A program made the translations under genes and the position numbers. From positions 930,001-994,000 of the forward strand of contig CAVTIH010000002.1 in NCBI GenBank assembly GCA_963734815.1: a DNA stretch of 64,000 nucleotides, in the 5' to 3' direction. How positions within the stretch are numbered: position 1 is the stretch's first letter; each line of letters starts with the position of its first letter. The DNA comes from Palsa-744 sp963734815. Its GTDB lineage: Bacteria > Actinomycetota > Thermoleophilia > Solirubrobacterales > Solirubrobacteraceae. Below the pieces are notes generated by a model. The model did not search any database. It was not told the origin of the DNA and saw only the letters and a list, made by a program, of their open reading frames with translations. Shown piece by piece: positions 25,079 to 32,216 of the stretch.

Positions 25079-25294
25079 ATGCGGGTCACACAGAAGGGGC
25101 AGGTCACAATTCCGCTGCCGGTGCGGCGGGCGCTCGGCATCCAGCCGGGCAGCGACGTCGAGTTCCAGCTCGAGGAGCATGGCGCGCGGCTGCTCGTCGA
25201 CTCCGACCGGGCCACCGAAGAGATCAATCGCATGCGTGGCGCCGGCGAGGGCGAAATGAGCACCGAGGAAATTCTCGCCCTGACCCGTCGGTAG
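25079..25294 (+). CDS. AbrB/MazE-fold VapB antitoxin
   Basis: A 71-residue protein with a swapped-hairpin DNA-binding domain: MRVTQKGQVTIPLPVRRALG, then PGSDVEFQLEEHGARLLVD. The C-terminal 25 residues (GEGEMSTEEILALTRR) are the toxin-binding tail. The ATG is close to the preceding promoter-like sequence, so the transcript may be nearly leaderless. The toxin gene follows 9 bp downstream. Confidence 0.87.
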   Translation: MRVTQKGQVTIPLPVRRALGIQPGSDVEFQLEEHGARLLVDSDRATEEINRMRGAGEGEMSTEEILALTRR

Positions 25295-25303
25295 CGGCTG
25301 AGC

Positions 25304-25702
25304 TTGGAGACATTCATCGACAGCAGCGTCCTGCTGGACCTCTTCACCGAGGACCCGCACTGGCTGTCCTGGTCCCAGACGCAGCTCACGCGGGCCGCCC
25401 AGCGAGGCGCGATCGTCCTCAACGCCATCGTCCTCGCCGAGATCGCCCCACGGTTCCCACGCATCGAGACACTGCACTCAGCGCTCCCGTCGATGGCGGT
25501 CATCGAGGCAATCCCGCCCGCGGCAGCATTCCTCGCCGGCCACGCCCACACCGACTACCGCCGCTCTGGCGGAACGCGCGAGGCCATCCTCCCCGACTTC
25601 CTGATCGGCGCGCACGCTGCTGTGACCGGCCGCCCCCTGCTTACGCGCGACCCACGCCGCATCGCCACCTATATACCGGGCGCCACACTCGTCGCCCCAT
25701 AG
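25304..25702 (+). CDS. VapC-type PIN-domain toxin
   Basis: A 132-residue PIN RNase with a TTG start: METFIDSSVLLDLFTED supplies the first Asp, NAIVLAEIAPRFP the Glu, and ILPDFLIGAHAAVTGRPLLT with RDPRRIATYIPGATLVAP the remaining acidic and terminal motifs. Length and residues are normal. It forms an operon with the AbrB-type antitoxin and is probably functional. Confidence 0.87.
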   Translation: METFIDSSVLLDLFTEDPHWLSWSQTQLTRAAQRGAIVLNAIVLAEIAPRFPRIETLHSALPSMAVIEAIPPAAAFLAGHAHTDYRRSGGTREAILPDFLIGAHAAVTGRPLLTRDPRRIATYIPGATLVAP

Positions 25703-25914
25703 GGTTCGACATGGGCTGGCTGCGTCATTCCAAACCCCTTGACGCCACCCCGCACGCGGCGGCCAGGCCGGGACGCGGGGAGCGCTGAGGATCAGGGATC
25801 GTCCACGCGGGTGGACGCGGAGACCAACGCGTGGGGCGCGCGACCGAGGTAATGGCTGGCGAGGAACCGCCACAAACAACGATCCCGGCCCATTCGCTCA
25901 GCACCATCTATCCC

Positions 25915-26127
25915 AGCCTTCGATACGATGCCGCGCCGTGAGAGGCCAACCACCGGCGCACCACCGGGCACGGCGAGGACAGCCACGGTGGCGATAGCCC
26001 ACGAGGCGGACCAGCCGAGCGAGTCGCTGCGCCAAGCATGCACACCACCCTCGTGGAGCCGCTACGCGCGCGCAGCGAGGAACTCGCCCAGGCCATCTAC
26101 ACGCGCATCCACGAGGCTAGGGAGTGA
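25915..26127 (+). pseudogene. 5' remnant of a PucR-type regulator
   Basis: DNA from the TTCGATACG.T motif onward parallels the region 21230-21420 in front of and inside the intact PucR gene. The coding part reads PLRARSEELAQAIYTRIHEA against LQARREEVAQDIHARIDEA in the intact copy, then ends at TGA (26125). At least one frameshift separates it from the upstream part. Confidence 0.6.
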
Positions 26128-26174
26128 TTCGTCTCGAGTATCTGTGAGTCGCCGCGTAGGGCTACATTCAGCTC

Positions 26175-26399
26175 ATGGACGTTCGGCCCTGGCCTGTGTT
26201 GCCCGATGAGGATCGCTGGCTTGCCGACACTATGGATCGCCGGCTGCGCGACAGCGCGCAGAGCAGGGAGCAGTTGCGCTCGCGGGCGCGCGAGTTGCGC
26301 GCCGAGGCGGAGCAAAGCGACGTGCAGGGGATACGCAACGCAGCCTTGGCGCTCGCAGAGCGCTACGAGCAGACAGCAGCCGCCCGGCTTTCGGCCTGA
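26175..26399 (+). CDS. Small helical hypothetical protein
   Basis: A 74-residue protein: MDVRPWPVLPDEDRWLADTM, then a long charged helix (REQLRSRARELRAEAEQSDV) and NAALALAERYEQTAAARLSA. Codon use is normal for the window and the composition is protein-like. It could be an antitoxin-like or coiled-coil protein, but I recognise no family. It stands alone after PucR debris. Confidence 0.5.
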   Translation: MDVRPWPVLPDEDRWLADTMDRRLRDSAQSREQLRSRARELRAEAEQSDVQGIRNAALALAERYEQTAAARLSA

Positions 26400-26553
26400 G
26401 GGTCTGGCCCGCTAGCGTGCTCGGCTGACGAGATCGAGCAGTTCGGCAGCAATCTGGTTCTGTCTGGCGCATCCGCTCGAACACCAGTGCGTTGGGCCTC
26501 ACGCAAGCTGGCGACGGCTCTGTCGTCGGTGGCGTTGGTCGTCGGGGAGTGCC

Positions 26554-26742
26554 TCAGTCGTCCTCGTCGTAGGGATGCTCATCGATCGACAGGATGTTCC
26601 CTTCCTTATCGGACTCAACGTGGATAATCTCACCGTCTGGGTGCTGCCTGCCACGCAACGCGGTTCGACGTGTCGTAGCCGTCCGTCCGGCAGGGGAGCG
26701 AACATATGTTCGGGAATACGCAGGAGGTAGGCTTGCGAGCAC
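26554..26742 (-). CDS. Possible small acidic protein
   Basis: A 62-residue frame with a GTG start at 26742, ending GEIIHVESDKEGNILSIDEH then PYDEDD. The C-terminal half looks like a real beta hairpin and acidic tail; the N-terminal half is Arg/Thr-rich. It is divergent from the DUF5131 gene. No ribosome site is clear, so the call is weak. Confidence 0.3.
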   Translation of the reverse strand: MLASLPPAYSRTYVRSPAGRTATTRRTALRGRQHPDGEIIHVESDKEGNILSIDEHPYDEDD

Positions 26743-26757
26743 GAAGGAGTCAGAGCC

Positions 26758-27594
26758 TTGGCCGACAACAGCGCAATCGAGTGGACGAACGCGACTTGGA
26801 ACCCCGTTACGGGTTGCGACAAGGTTTCGCCGGGCTGCGCGCACTGCTACGCGGAGACATTCGCCGAGCGCTGGCGGGATATCCCCGGCCATCCCTACCA
26901 GCAGGGTTTCGATCTGCGCCTGTGGCCGAACCGGCTGAACCAACCGTTGCGCTGGAAGCGTCCACGAACGATCTTCGTGAACTCGATGAGCGATCTTTTC
27001 CACGAGCGCATCCCCGAGTCGTTCATACGGCAGGTGTTCGAGGTCATGGAGCAGGCGAGCCAGCACACCTTCCAGATTCTGACCAAGCGCCACGAGCGCC
27101 TGGCCGAGCTAGCACCAACGTTGCCTTGGGCTCCGAACGTTTGGATGGGAGTCACCATCGAGAACCGGCGCTTCGTGCATCGAGCGGACTACCTACGCAA
27201 AGTCGATGCAGCGGTGCGATTCATCTCCGCCGAGCCACTGTTGGGTCCCCTCGAAGGGCTCGACCTCAACGGTATCGACTGGCTGATCGCAGGTGGCGAG
27301 TCTGGGGCGAAGCATCGACGCTGCGACGCCGCCTGGATACGCAACCTGCGCGCCCGCTGCGCAGAGGAGGACGTGGCGTTCTTCTTCAAGCAGTGGGGAG
27401 GTCGCACGTCGAAGACGGGGGGCCGGTTGCTCGATGATCGGACTTACGACGCTATGCCGTCGCCGTCCGATCGCCAGCACCGCGAGCTAGCTGTCGCCGC
27501 CGTTTACGCGGGCCGCTCTCCATATCGAAGAGCGTTGTCTGTCCAAGCTCCTCCTGCACGCGCAGGCGCACACGATCGAACACCCAGTCCATGA
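26758..27594 (+). CDS. DUF5131 (Gp37/Gp68-like) three-Cys-motif protein
   Basis: A 278-residue protein. The opening ADNSAIEWTNATWNPVTGC and KVSPGCAHCY place Cys at 20, 27 and 30 (C-x6-C-x2-C), the three-Cys motif that suggests a radical-SAM-like iron-sulfur site. LRLWPNRLNQPLRWKRPRTI, FVNSMSDLFHE, TIENRRF and WLIAGGESG follow in family order. The TTG start has AAGGAG 8 nt upstream. Family members usually end soon after GGRLLDDRTYDAMP; here about 45 further residues run into the convergent TcmP gene (143-bp overlap), so the normal stop may have been lost. Biochemical function is unknown. Confidence 0.85.
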   Translation: MADNSAIEWTNATWNPVTGCDKVSPGCAHCYAETFAERWRDIPGHPYQQGFDLRLWPNRLNQPLRWKRPRTIFVNSMSDLFHERIPESFIRQVFEVMEQASQHTFQILTKRHERLAELAPTLPWAPNVWMGVTIENRRFVHRADYLRKVDAAVRFISAEPLLGPLEGLDLNGIDWLIAGGESGAKHRRCDAAWIRNLRARCAEEDVAFFFKQWGGRTSKTGGRLLDDRTYDAMPSPSDRQHRELAVAAVYAGRSPYRRALSVQAPPARAGAHDRTPSP

Positions 27595-28168
27595 TTTTCT
27601 CGCCGGCGTCGTTGTCGGTGGCGAAGATCAGAAAGTACATGGGCTGGCCGTTGGACTTCTTGATCTGCCGATCAAGCACCGTCGCGTAGCCCAGGCGCTT
27701 GAAGCCCTCTGCGTACATGCGCACATACTCGCCGCGGGCCTCCTCCGCGCTGATCTGGCCGGACTCGCGCCGAGCATAGATGTCTTTCCAGCCGTCGTGC
27801 CCATAGATTCGGGTCACAAGCTCTGGATGGTCGGGCGCAAGCCGCACGAATCCCATATCGGTCGGGAACAAGATGAGTTGCTCGATCTTGTTGGGACTGT
27901 GCCCGCGCTTGTGCTCGGCGATCACCTCGGGCGTCCGTGCCTCCAAGGCGATCAGCGCAGAGCCATTGATCTCCCGGTCGCGGGTCGTGGACCAGTTCAA
28001 CCCGGTTCCCGCGAACAAGTCCAGGGCATACCAGCCGCCAGCCGTCCTGCACGCCTTCGCAAAGGAGTTGAGATAAGCGTCGAGGATCATCAACTTCTCC
28101 TCCGTCCACGACGCAGCATCTCGCGCCGAATAGCCATCCGCCGCGTTGTGAAAAGTCGCTCGTGCCAT
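27452..28168 (-). CDS. tcmP: TcmP, three-Cys-motif partner protein
   Basis: A 238-residue protein starting ARATFHNAADGYSARDAASW. The motif WYALDLFAGTGLN at 46-58 is a Rossmann-type loop resembling a methyltransferase binding site. EINGSALIALEARTPEVIAE, NKIEQLILFPTDMGFVRLAP and MYFLIFATDNDAGEKIMDWV are typical of the TcmP family, which is defined by adjacency to the three-Cys-motif protein. Here the two genes face each other and overlap at their tails. The ATG at 28168 is preferred to a TTG at 28231. Target and reaction are unknown; a joint role in nucleic-acid modification or defence is speculation. Confidence 0.85.
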   Translation of the reverse strand: MARATFHNAADGYSARDAASWTEEKLMILDAYLNSFAKACRTAGGWYALDLFAGTGLNWSTTRDREINGSALIALEARTPEVIAEHKRGHSPNKIEQLILFPTDMGFVRLAPDHPELVTRIYGHDGWKDIYARRESGQISAEEARGEYVRMYAEGFKRLGYATVLDRQIKKSNGQPMYFLIFATDNDAGEKIMDWVFDRVRLRVQEELGQTTLFDMESGPRKRRRQLARGAGDRTATA

Positions 28169-28331
28169 GCGGCCCGCGACTTTAGACGGCGCTTCGGAGG
28201 TTTTGCGTCCGCGCCGTGTCCCAAATAGCAATCCCCGCCTCTGCTGGCGCGCTCGGCCCAGGGCGATCCACCCGAGGCCAGATCGTGGAATCGTCCTGCC
28301 AGCGAGGGGCTATAGCGGGGACTCGCTGGAG

Positions 28332-28693
28332 CATCAACCCACGCCGGTCCCCGCCCGAACCGATCGAGCCGGACGAGCACGGTGGTCGCGTGGGCGACTT
28401 CGTCTGTGGCGCCAAGCTCAAGGGGCAGACCGCGACCGCGCGTTCGCGGCGATCACGCGCAGCGTAAGCCCGGTGGCGCCGCGCCCGGGCGCCTGACGCA
28501 TCCCCCCCACACGGGCGAAAGCGGCGACGGTTCGGCTGACCTCGGATAGCGCCCGCAGGCAAGATCCGGGCGCTGGCGCGACACGACTGTGGTTCCTCGA
28601 GAGCGTCCGCGCGCCGTGGTGCGAGCACCAGCGTGGTGGGCGCGAGCACCAGCGTGGTGGGCGCGAGGCATCCCTGCCTCGCGACCGACGACA
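28332..28693. repeat. About 360-bp repeat, copy 1 (copy 2 split by IS66)
   Basis: This stretch matches 31124-31407 plus 33801-33868 almost base for base, from CATCAACCCACGCCGG to CCTGCCTCGCGACCGACGAC. Copy 1 also holds a 21-bp unit (starting CACCAGCGTGGTGGGCGCGA) twice in tandem at about 28626-28667, where copy 2 has it once. No intact gene lies within it. Downstream, GGCGAGGACCCCTCC and CGGCAATCG recall the sequence before the intact PucR gene. Confidence 0.85.
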
Positions 28694-28900
28694 CGGCGAG
28701 GACCCCTCCTCCACCACCTGCCGTCAGATCGCGGCAATCGCACCATCCGACGAATCGCCTCCGCCCTCGGCGAGGTCTCGGGGGTGGCACAACTGGCCGA
28801 GAAGATCGAGCCCAAGACTCGCCTGCCGCCACCCATGTAGTCGCCAGGACGCCAACGCCATAGTGAACAAGCTCGCGGCGTACCAGCTGCGGATCGCTAC

Positions 28901-29180
28901 TTACCAGATGGTCGGAACCAGCCGGGCTTCGCGGATGGCGTCATCCCTGGTCACCAGCGACAAGGCAATCCAGTCGGTGACGATGGCGGGCACCTCGGGC
29001 CACGGCGGAGGGCACATCCCACCTGGAAACGGCCGGATGTCGTGCTTGCGGAATGAGCCCGGACGCTCGCTATCGCCAGCGCCCGGACGAGGCTCGACGT
29101 CCCACGCACGAGCGTGTTGCCCTCGATCGCAGTCGAGTGGTGAGCCTCCTCCAGCCATCCCAACCTGGTCGCTCACACCC
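28901..29180 (-). pseudogene. Composite debris: Fic N-terminus joined to a PIN toxin C-terminus
   Basis: On the minus strand one frame reads LGWLEEAHHSTAIEGNTLV, the Fic-family helix with the SxAIEGN signature. A second frame continues GSFRKHDIRPFPGGMC and PPPWPEVPAIVTDW, also Fic. This runs directly into IALSLVTRDDAIREARLVPT then IW and a stop, the typical C-terminus of a VapC PIN toxin. So two unrelated genes are joined by deletion, with a frameshift within the Fic part. Confidence 0.65.
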
Positions 29181-29267
29181 CGCGGCGAACAGGTCGCGCG
29201 GGCGCTCGAAGCTACGCACCGAGATCGCTAACCCCCACAGTTACAACCTATGAATTATCATGTATGT

Positions 29268-29606
29268 ATGCCCAATCCCGCCACGCTGCTCAGAGCCTCG
29301 CGCCGCCGCGCGGGTCTCACACAGCGGCAACTCGCTCTGCGCCTGGGAGTCAGCCAGGCGGCGATCGCGAAGCTCGAGCGTCCGGGGGCCAATCCCACCT
29401 TCGAGACGCTCGCGGGTGCGGTGTGGGCCACCGGGCACCGCCTTGAGCTCGAGGCCCCAGCTCGGCGCGGCGGCGTGGACGAGGGCCTCGTCCGCCGGCA
29501 GCTCGAACTGTCACCCAGCGAACGGATGCGCGAACTCGAAGCGATGCACGCGCAGGCGCGCGCGCTCGCTCTGGCAGGCGCTCGGGGCCGCGGTGAGCAC
29601 ACCTAA
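29268..29606 (+). CDS. HTH (XRE-type) antitoxin-like protein
   Basis: A 112-residue protein. MPNPATLLRASRRRAGLTQR then QLALRLGVSQAAIAKLERPG is an XRE helix-turn-helix, followed by NPTFETLAGAVWATGHRLEL. The C-terminal 40 residues contain LSPSERMRELEAMHAQARAL, a helix seen in antitoxins paired with nucleotidyltransferases. The ATG at 29268 starts the domain; one at 29250 is possible. It overlaps the truncated nucleotidyltransferase by 14 bp. Confidence 0.78.
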   Translation: MPNPATLLRASRRRAGLTQRQLALRLGVSQAAIAKLERPGANPTFETLAGAVWATGHRLELEAPARRGGVDEGLVRRQLELSPSERMRELEAMHAQARALALAGARGRGEHT

Positions 29607-29920
29607 ATCCTGGCTGGACCAGCCGGCCTTCAAGCTGGGCAGCCTGCTGCGCCGCCTGACCAACGCGGAAGTGGATTTCGATCTCAACGCCATGCTGCGC
29701 GGCGTCGATGAGGATCTGCCGTTCGCGCCCGACGCGCGCACGCTGAGACGAACACAGATCCTGACGCTGCGCACCGGCGAAGGTGACATCGACCTGCTCG
29801 TCAACCCCGACGGAGCGCCGAACTATGCAACGCTGCGACGCAGAGCGAATCGCATGGACCTCGACGGCCTCACGGTGGCCGTCGCCTCGATCGAGGACCT
29901 GATCGCGGCCACACTGGGTC
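29593..29920 (+). pseudogene. Truncated nucleotidyltransferase-like toxin partner
   Basis: It starts with GTG inside the HTH gene and reads STPKSWLDQPAFKLGSLLRR, LTLRTGEGDIDLLVNPDG, YATLRRRANRMDLDGLTVAV and ASIEDLIA. This matches the central and C-terminal part of nucleotidyltransferases that follow such HTH genes, which normally continue with MKRAAGRPKD-type sequence. Here homology stops at EDLIA and transposase sequence takes over. The N-terminal catalytic part is also unusually short. Confidence 0.65.
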
Positions 29921-30049
29921 CGCCACTACAACGAGCAGCGCACCCACAGCGCCCTCGGCAACCGCCCACCCACCGCGTTCGGGGGACATCACCGGGCACA
30001 ACACCTAGCCGAGCGCGGCAGCCAGCTCGCCCGCCTCGACCCGCACTGA
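29921..30049 (+). pseudogene. C-terminal remnant of an IS3-type transposase
   Basis: The frame reads RHYNEQRTHSALGNRPPTAF, the invariant end of the rve integrase core in IS3/IS481-type transposases, and runs on to a TGA at 30047. It is fused directly to the nucleotidyltransferase fragment, so an IS insertion followed by deletion is the likely history. Confidence 0.75.
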
Positions 30050-30277
30050 GTGCGGCACCGTGATCGTGAGGTGCCCGTCACGCTCCAGCAACCATCTCGC
30101 GTTGATGATCGTGACGCCGATCACCTCACCGTCAGGGCCGTAACGGACACCGTGACCCTCGGGCGTGAGCACGGCATCAGCAGCCATGTTTGACTCGCCA
30201 CGCGTGAGGTAGAGCACGTCGCCGTCCGCGTCGTAGTTGGCGCGCTCGAATACTAGATCGTCGATCTTGACCTTCAT
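30005..30277 (-). CDS. DUF2283 protein
   Basis: A 90-residue protein: MKVKIDDLVFERANYDADGD, VLYLTRGESNMAADAVLTPE, HGVRYGPDGEVIGVTIINAR and WLLERDGHLTITVP are the strands of the DUF2283 fold. The ATG at 30277 overlaps the upstream stop by ATGA; two other ATGs 18-27 nt upstream lie in a short repeated CATCCGCTT context. It probably acts as the antitoxin-like partner of the upstream protein, by analogy with how DUF2283 genes are usually found. Confidence 0.78.
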   Translation of the reverse strand: MKVKIDDLVFERANYDADGDVLYLTRGESNMAADAVLTPEGHGVRYGPDGEVIGVTIINARWLLERDGHLTITVPHSVRVEAGELAAALG

Positions 30278-30618
30278 GTTGTCCATCCGCTTAGTGTTGT
30301 CCATCCGCTTGGCGATTCTCCGTGTCCGTAGCCAAGAGCGGTCACGATGCGTGGCGGCTCCTTTTCAGAGTCTACGACCACCATCAGCCACTTGCTAGGG
30401 CCAACACCCTGCTTGAAGAAGCGCTCGCGCAACGGTCGAGGGTCCGGCTCGCGATGATCGGGGTCGGGAAGGACGGCGAGCACGACGGCGAGATAGGGCT
30501 CGAGCTCTGGATGCCCCTGCTGCGGGAGCAGGATGTGGCGGAGCCATGTGTCCTCGAACAGCACCACTCGTGTGCCCTCTGGCGTCCTCGTCTCAGCCAG
30601 GATCGGGCGCTCGCTCAT
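30274..30618 (-). CDS. PBECR-like (barnase/EndoU-fold) toxin candidate
   Basis: A 114-residue protein: SERPILAETRTPEGTRVVLF, EDTWLRHILLPQQGHPELEP, VLAVLPDPDHREPDPRPLRE and KWLMVVVDSEKEPPRIVTAL. The order of a His-containing helix (RHIL), then a charged loop, then a W-x-x-V-V strand is the pattern of small nucleases related to phage-barnase-EndoU-colicin domains. It is coupled to DUF2283 by ATGA. The ATG at 30618 is preferred over one at 30654. Nuclease activity is inferred, not shown. Confidence 0.6.
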   Translation of the reverse strand: MSERPILAETRTPEGTRVVLFEDTWLRHILLPQQGHPELEPYLAVVLAVLPDPDHREPDPRPLRERFFKQGVGPSKWLMVVVDSEKEPPRIVTALGYGHGESPSGWTTLSGWTT

Positions 30619-30693
30619 GACCGGCTCGCTTTTGGTGCCGGACGAACGCGCCAAGCTTCACTATCCACGATGGACAACACAGCCCGAGGCTAC

Positions 30694-30830
30694 CTACGCG
30701 GTCGGATCGCCGAATGCCCGGGCGACCATCTCGACCTCACGCTCGTTCGGCGCGTAGTCGGCGTAGCGCTGCGTGCTGGTTGCTCTCGCCGAGGAGCGCC
30801 ATCGTCGCGCCGCCCGAGCCGTCACACAAC
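30694..30830 (-). pseudogene. C-terminal remnant of a tyrosine recombinase
   Basis: On the minus strand a frame ends QRYADYAPNEREVEMVARAF then GDPTA and a stop. This is the Tyr-containing tail of phage-type integrases in actinobacteria. A different frame just upstream gives TMALLGES, the preceding LLGH-type motif, so a frameshift separates them. No catalytic Arg region remains. Confidence 0.6.
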
Positions 30831-30949
30831 TGATCGAACTTTTGTGCTTGGCCGTCCCGCGAAGCGCATCGACGCGGGTTGGCTCGCCGGGCGACCTTGA
30901 CGGTGAACGTCACGTGCTGGCAAGCGACTCGGCGTCGCCGGCAGGGGCA

Positions 30950-31126
30950 TCAGCGAAACCATCGCGCGTCAGGCTCGGCGAGCTCGCGCTGGTCGGCGGC
31001 GGCGGCCAGCAGCAATTGCCAGCGCTTATCGCTGCCGGCCGTCTCGCGGAGGCGCCCCAGATCGCAACGCAGATCGACAACGCTCGCGAAGGTCGGCATC
31101 ATCGGCCGTTCTCTCACGATGTCCAT
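30950..31126 (-). CDS. Small hypothetical protein
   Basis: A 58-residue frame: MDIVRERPMMPTFASVVDLR then CDLGRLRETAGSDKRWQLLL and AAAADQRELAEPDARWFR. It looks helical and protein-like but has no recognised family. Its start coincides with the left boundary of the 360-bp repeat copy 2, so it could itself be a truncated gene. Confidence 0.35.
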   Translation of the reverse strand: MDIVRERPMMPTFASVVDLRCDLGRLRETAGSDKRWQLLLAAAADQRELAEPDARWFR

Positions 31127-31407
31127 CAACCCACGCCGGGCCCACGCCCGAACCGATCGAGCCGGACGAGCACGGTGGTCGCGTGGGCGACTTCGTCTGT
31201 GGCGCCAAGCTCAAGGCACAGACCGCGACCGCGCGTTCGCGGCGACCACGCGCAGCGTAAGCCCGGTAGCGCCGCGCCCGGGCGCCTGACGCATCCCCCC
31301 CCACACGGGCGAAAGCGGCGACGGCTGGCTGACCTCGGATAGCGCCCGGAGGCAAGATCCGGGCGCTGGCGCGACACCACTGTGGTTCCTCGGGAGCGTC
31401 CGCGCGC
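31124..31407. repeat. About 360-bp repeat, copy 2, left part
   Basis: Matches 28332-28613 closely. It is interrupted at 31407 by the IS66-family element and resumes at 33801-33868. Confidence 0.85.
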
Positions 31408-31415
31408 GTAACTAT

Positions 31416-31733
31416 TCAGGTGCCGATCCAGCGTTTGTAGGCGGCGAGGAGGCGTGAGGTGACTGGGTCCGCGTCGATGTGGATATCGAGTAGGGCGACC
31501 TCGTAGCGTTTGCCGTTGCGTTGGCATGTGGCGATCAGCTCGCGGCGGTTGCCTGTGGTGGTGACAGAGAGCACGTCGACGGTCTCGCCGACGATGGTGC
31601 CTGGGCATGGGAAGTTTGCGTCGTAGAAGGCGTTTTCGAATCCCATCAGTTGCTCGTCCTCGTCGTAGCAGTCGACGGTGATCTCCTCGATCAGGGCGTC
31701 AAGCTCTGGGTCGGATTGGCGGGCGGGGCTCAT
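31416..31733 (-). CDS. CcbP-like acidic protein, IS66 passenger
   Basis: A 105-residue protein at the very end of the element: SPARQSDPELDALIEEITVD, CYDEDEQLMGFENAFYDANF, PCPGTIVGETVDVLSV and RYEVALLDIHIDAD. The acidic helix and the FPxPxTxxGExVxV strand resemble the CcbP calcium-binding family first seen in cyanobacteria. The ATG at 31733 follows the previous stop by 16 bp. Why an insertion sequence carries it is unknown; it may assist or tame transposition. Confidence 0.55.
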   Translation of the reverse strand: MSPARQSDPELDALIEEITVDCYDEDEQLMGFENAFYDANFPCPGTIVGETVDVLSVTTTGNRRELIATCQRNGKRYEVALLDIHIDADPVTSRLLAAYKRWIGT

Positions 31734-31749
31734 CGGGCTCTTCTCATAA

Positions 31750-32178
31750 TCAAGCGGCTGGGTGCAGGCGCTCCAAAAGCAGTGGTGGGCATTGGCGGAT
31801 CTCGCCGCTTTGGAACCGGCCGACGGGCTGGTGCACGCAGACGGTGGCGGTGCGCTCATCAAGCTCGATCACGACGCCGTGCACGCCGCACAGATATTGG
31901 GGTTTGGTGCGCTCGCTGAAGCGGACGCGGTCGCCGAGGGAGAGCATCGCCAGTGCCTTGGCGGAGTTGACCGTCTCCAGCAGGTCAAGGCGTGCGTGGA
32001 TCGCGTCGGCGATCGCTGTCAGGTGCTGATCGAGTGCTCCGGCTGCGATCTGGTCGAGCAGCAGCCGCTCGGGCCGGGCTGGCGTCTGCTGTGGATCATC
32101 GCGCGGCGGCGGGGAGCTGGCGCCCGCGCCTGATGGCAACTGACGTTGGGGTCTGTTGCGACGGGAGCGCTTGCTCAT
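31750..32178 (-). CDS. SH3/KOW-like passenger protein of the IS66 element
   Basis: A 142-residue protein. The first 40 residues are basic and Pro-rich (MSKRSRRNRPQRQLPSG); a helix follows (DQHLTAIADAIHARLDLLET); the last 65 form a small barrel: LSLGDRVRFSERTKPQYLCG, VHGVVIELDERTATVCVHQP. The barrel motif suggests nucleic-acid binding. It lies 38 bp after the transposase stop on the same strand. No named family is recalled with certainty. Confidence 0.55.
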   Translation of the reverse strand: MSKRSRRNRPQRQLPSGAGASSPPPRDDPQQTPARPERLLLDQIAAGALDQHLTAIADAIHARLDLLETVNSAKALAMLSLGDRVRFSERTKPQYLCGVHGVVIELDERTATVCVHQPVGRFQSGEIRQCPPLLLERLHPAA

Positions 32179-32216
32179 GCCCCGCGATTATTGCCACCGT
32201 GGTGGACGGCGCGGCT

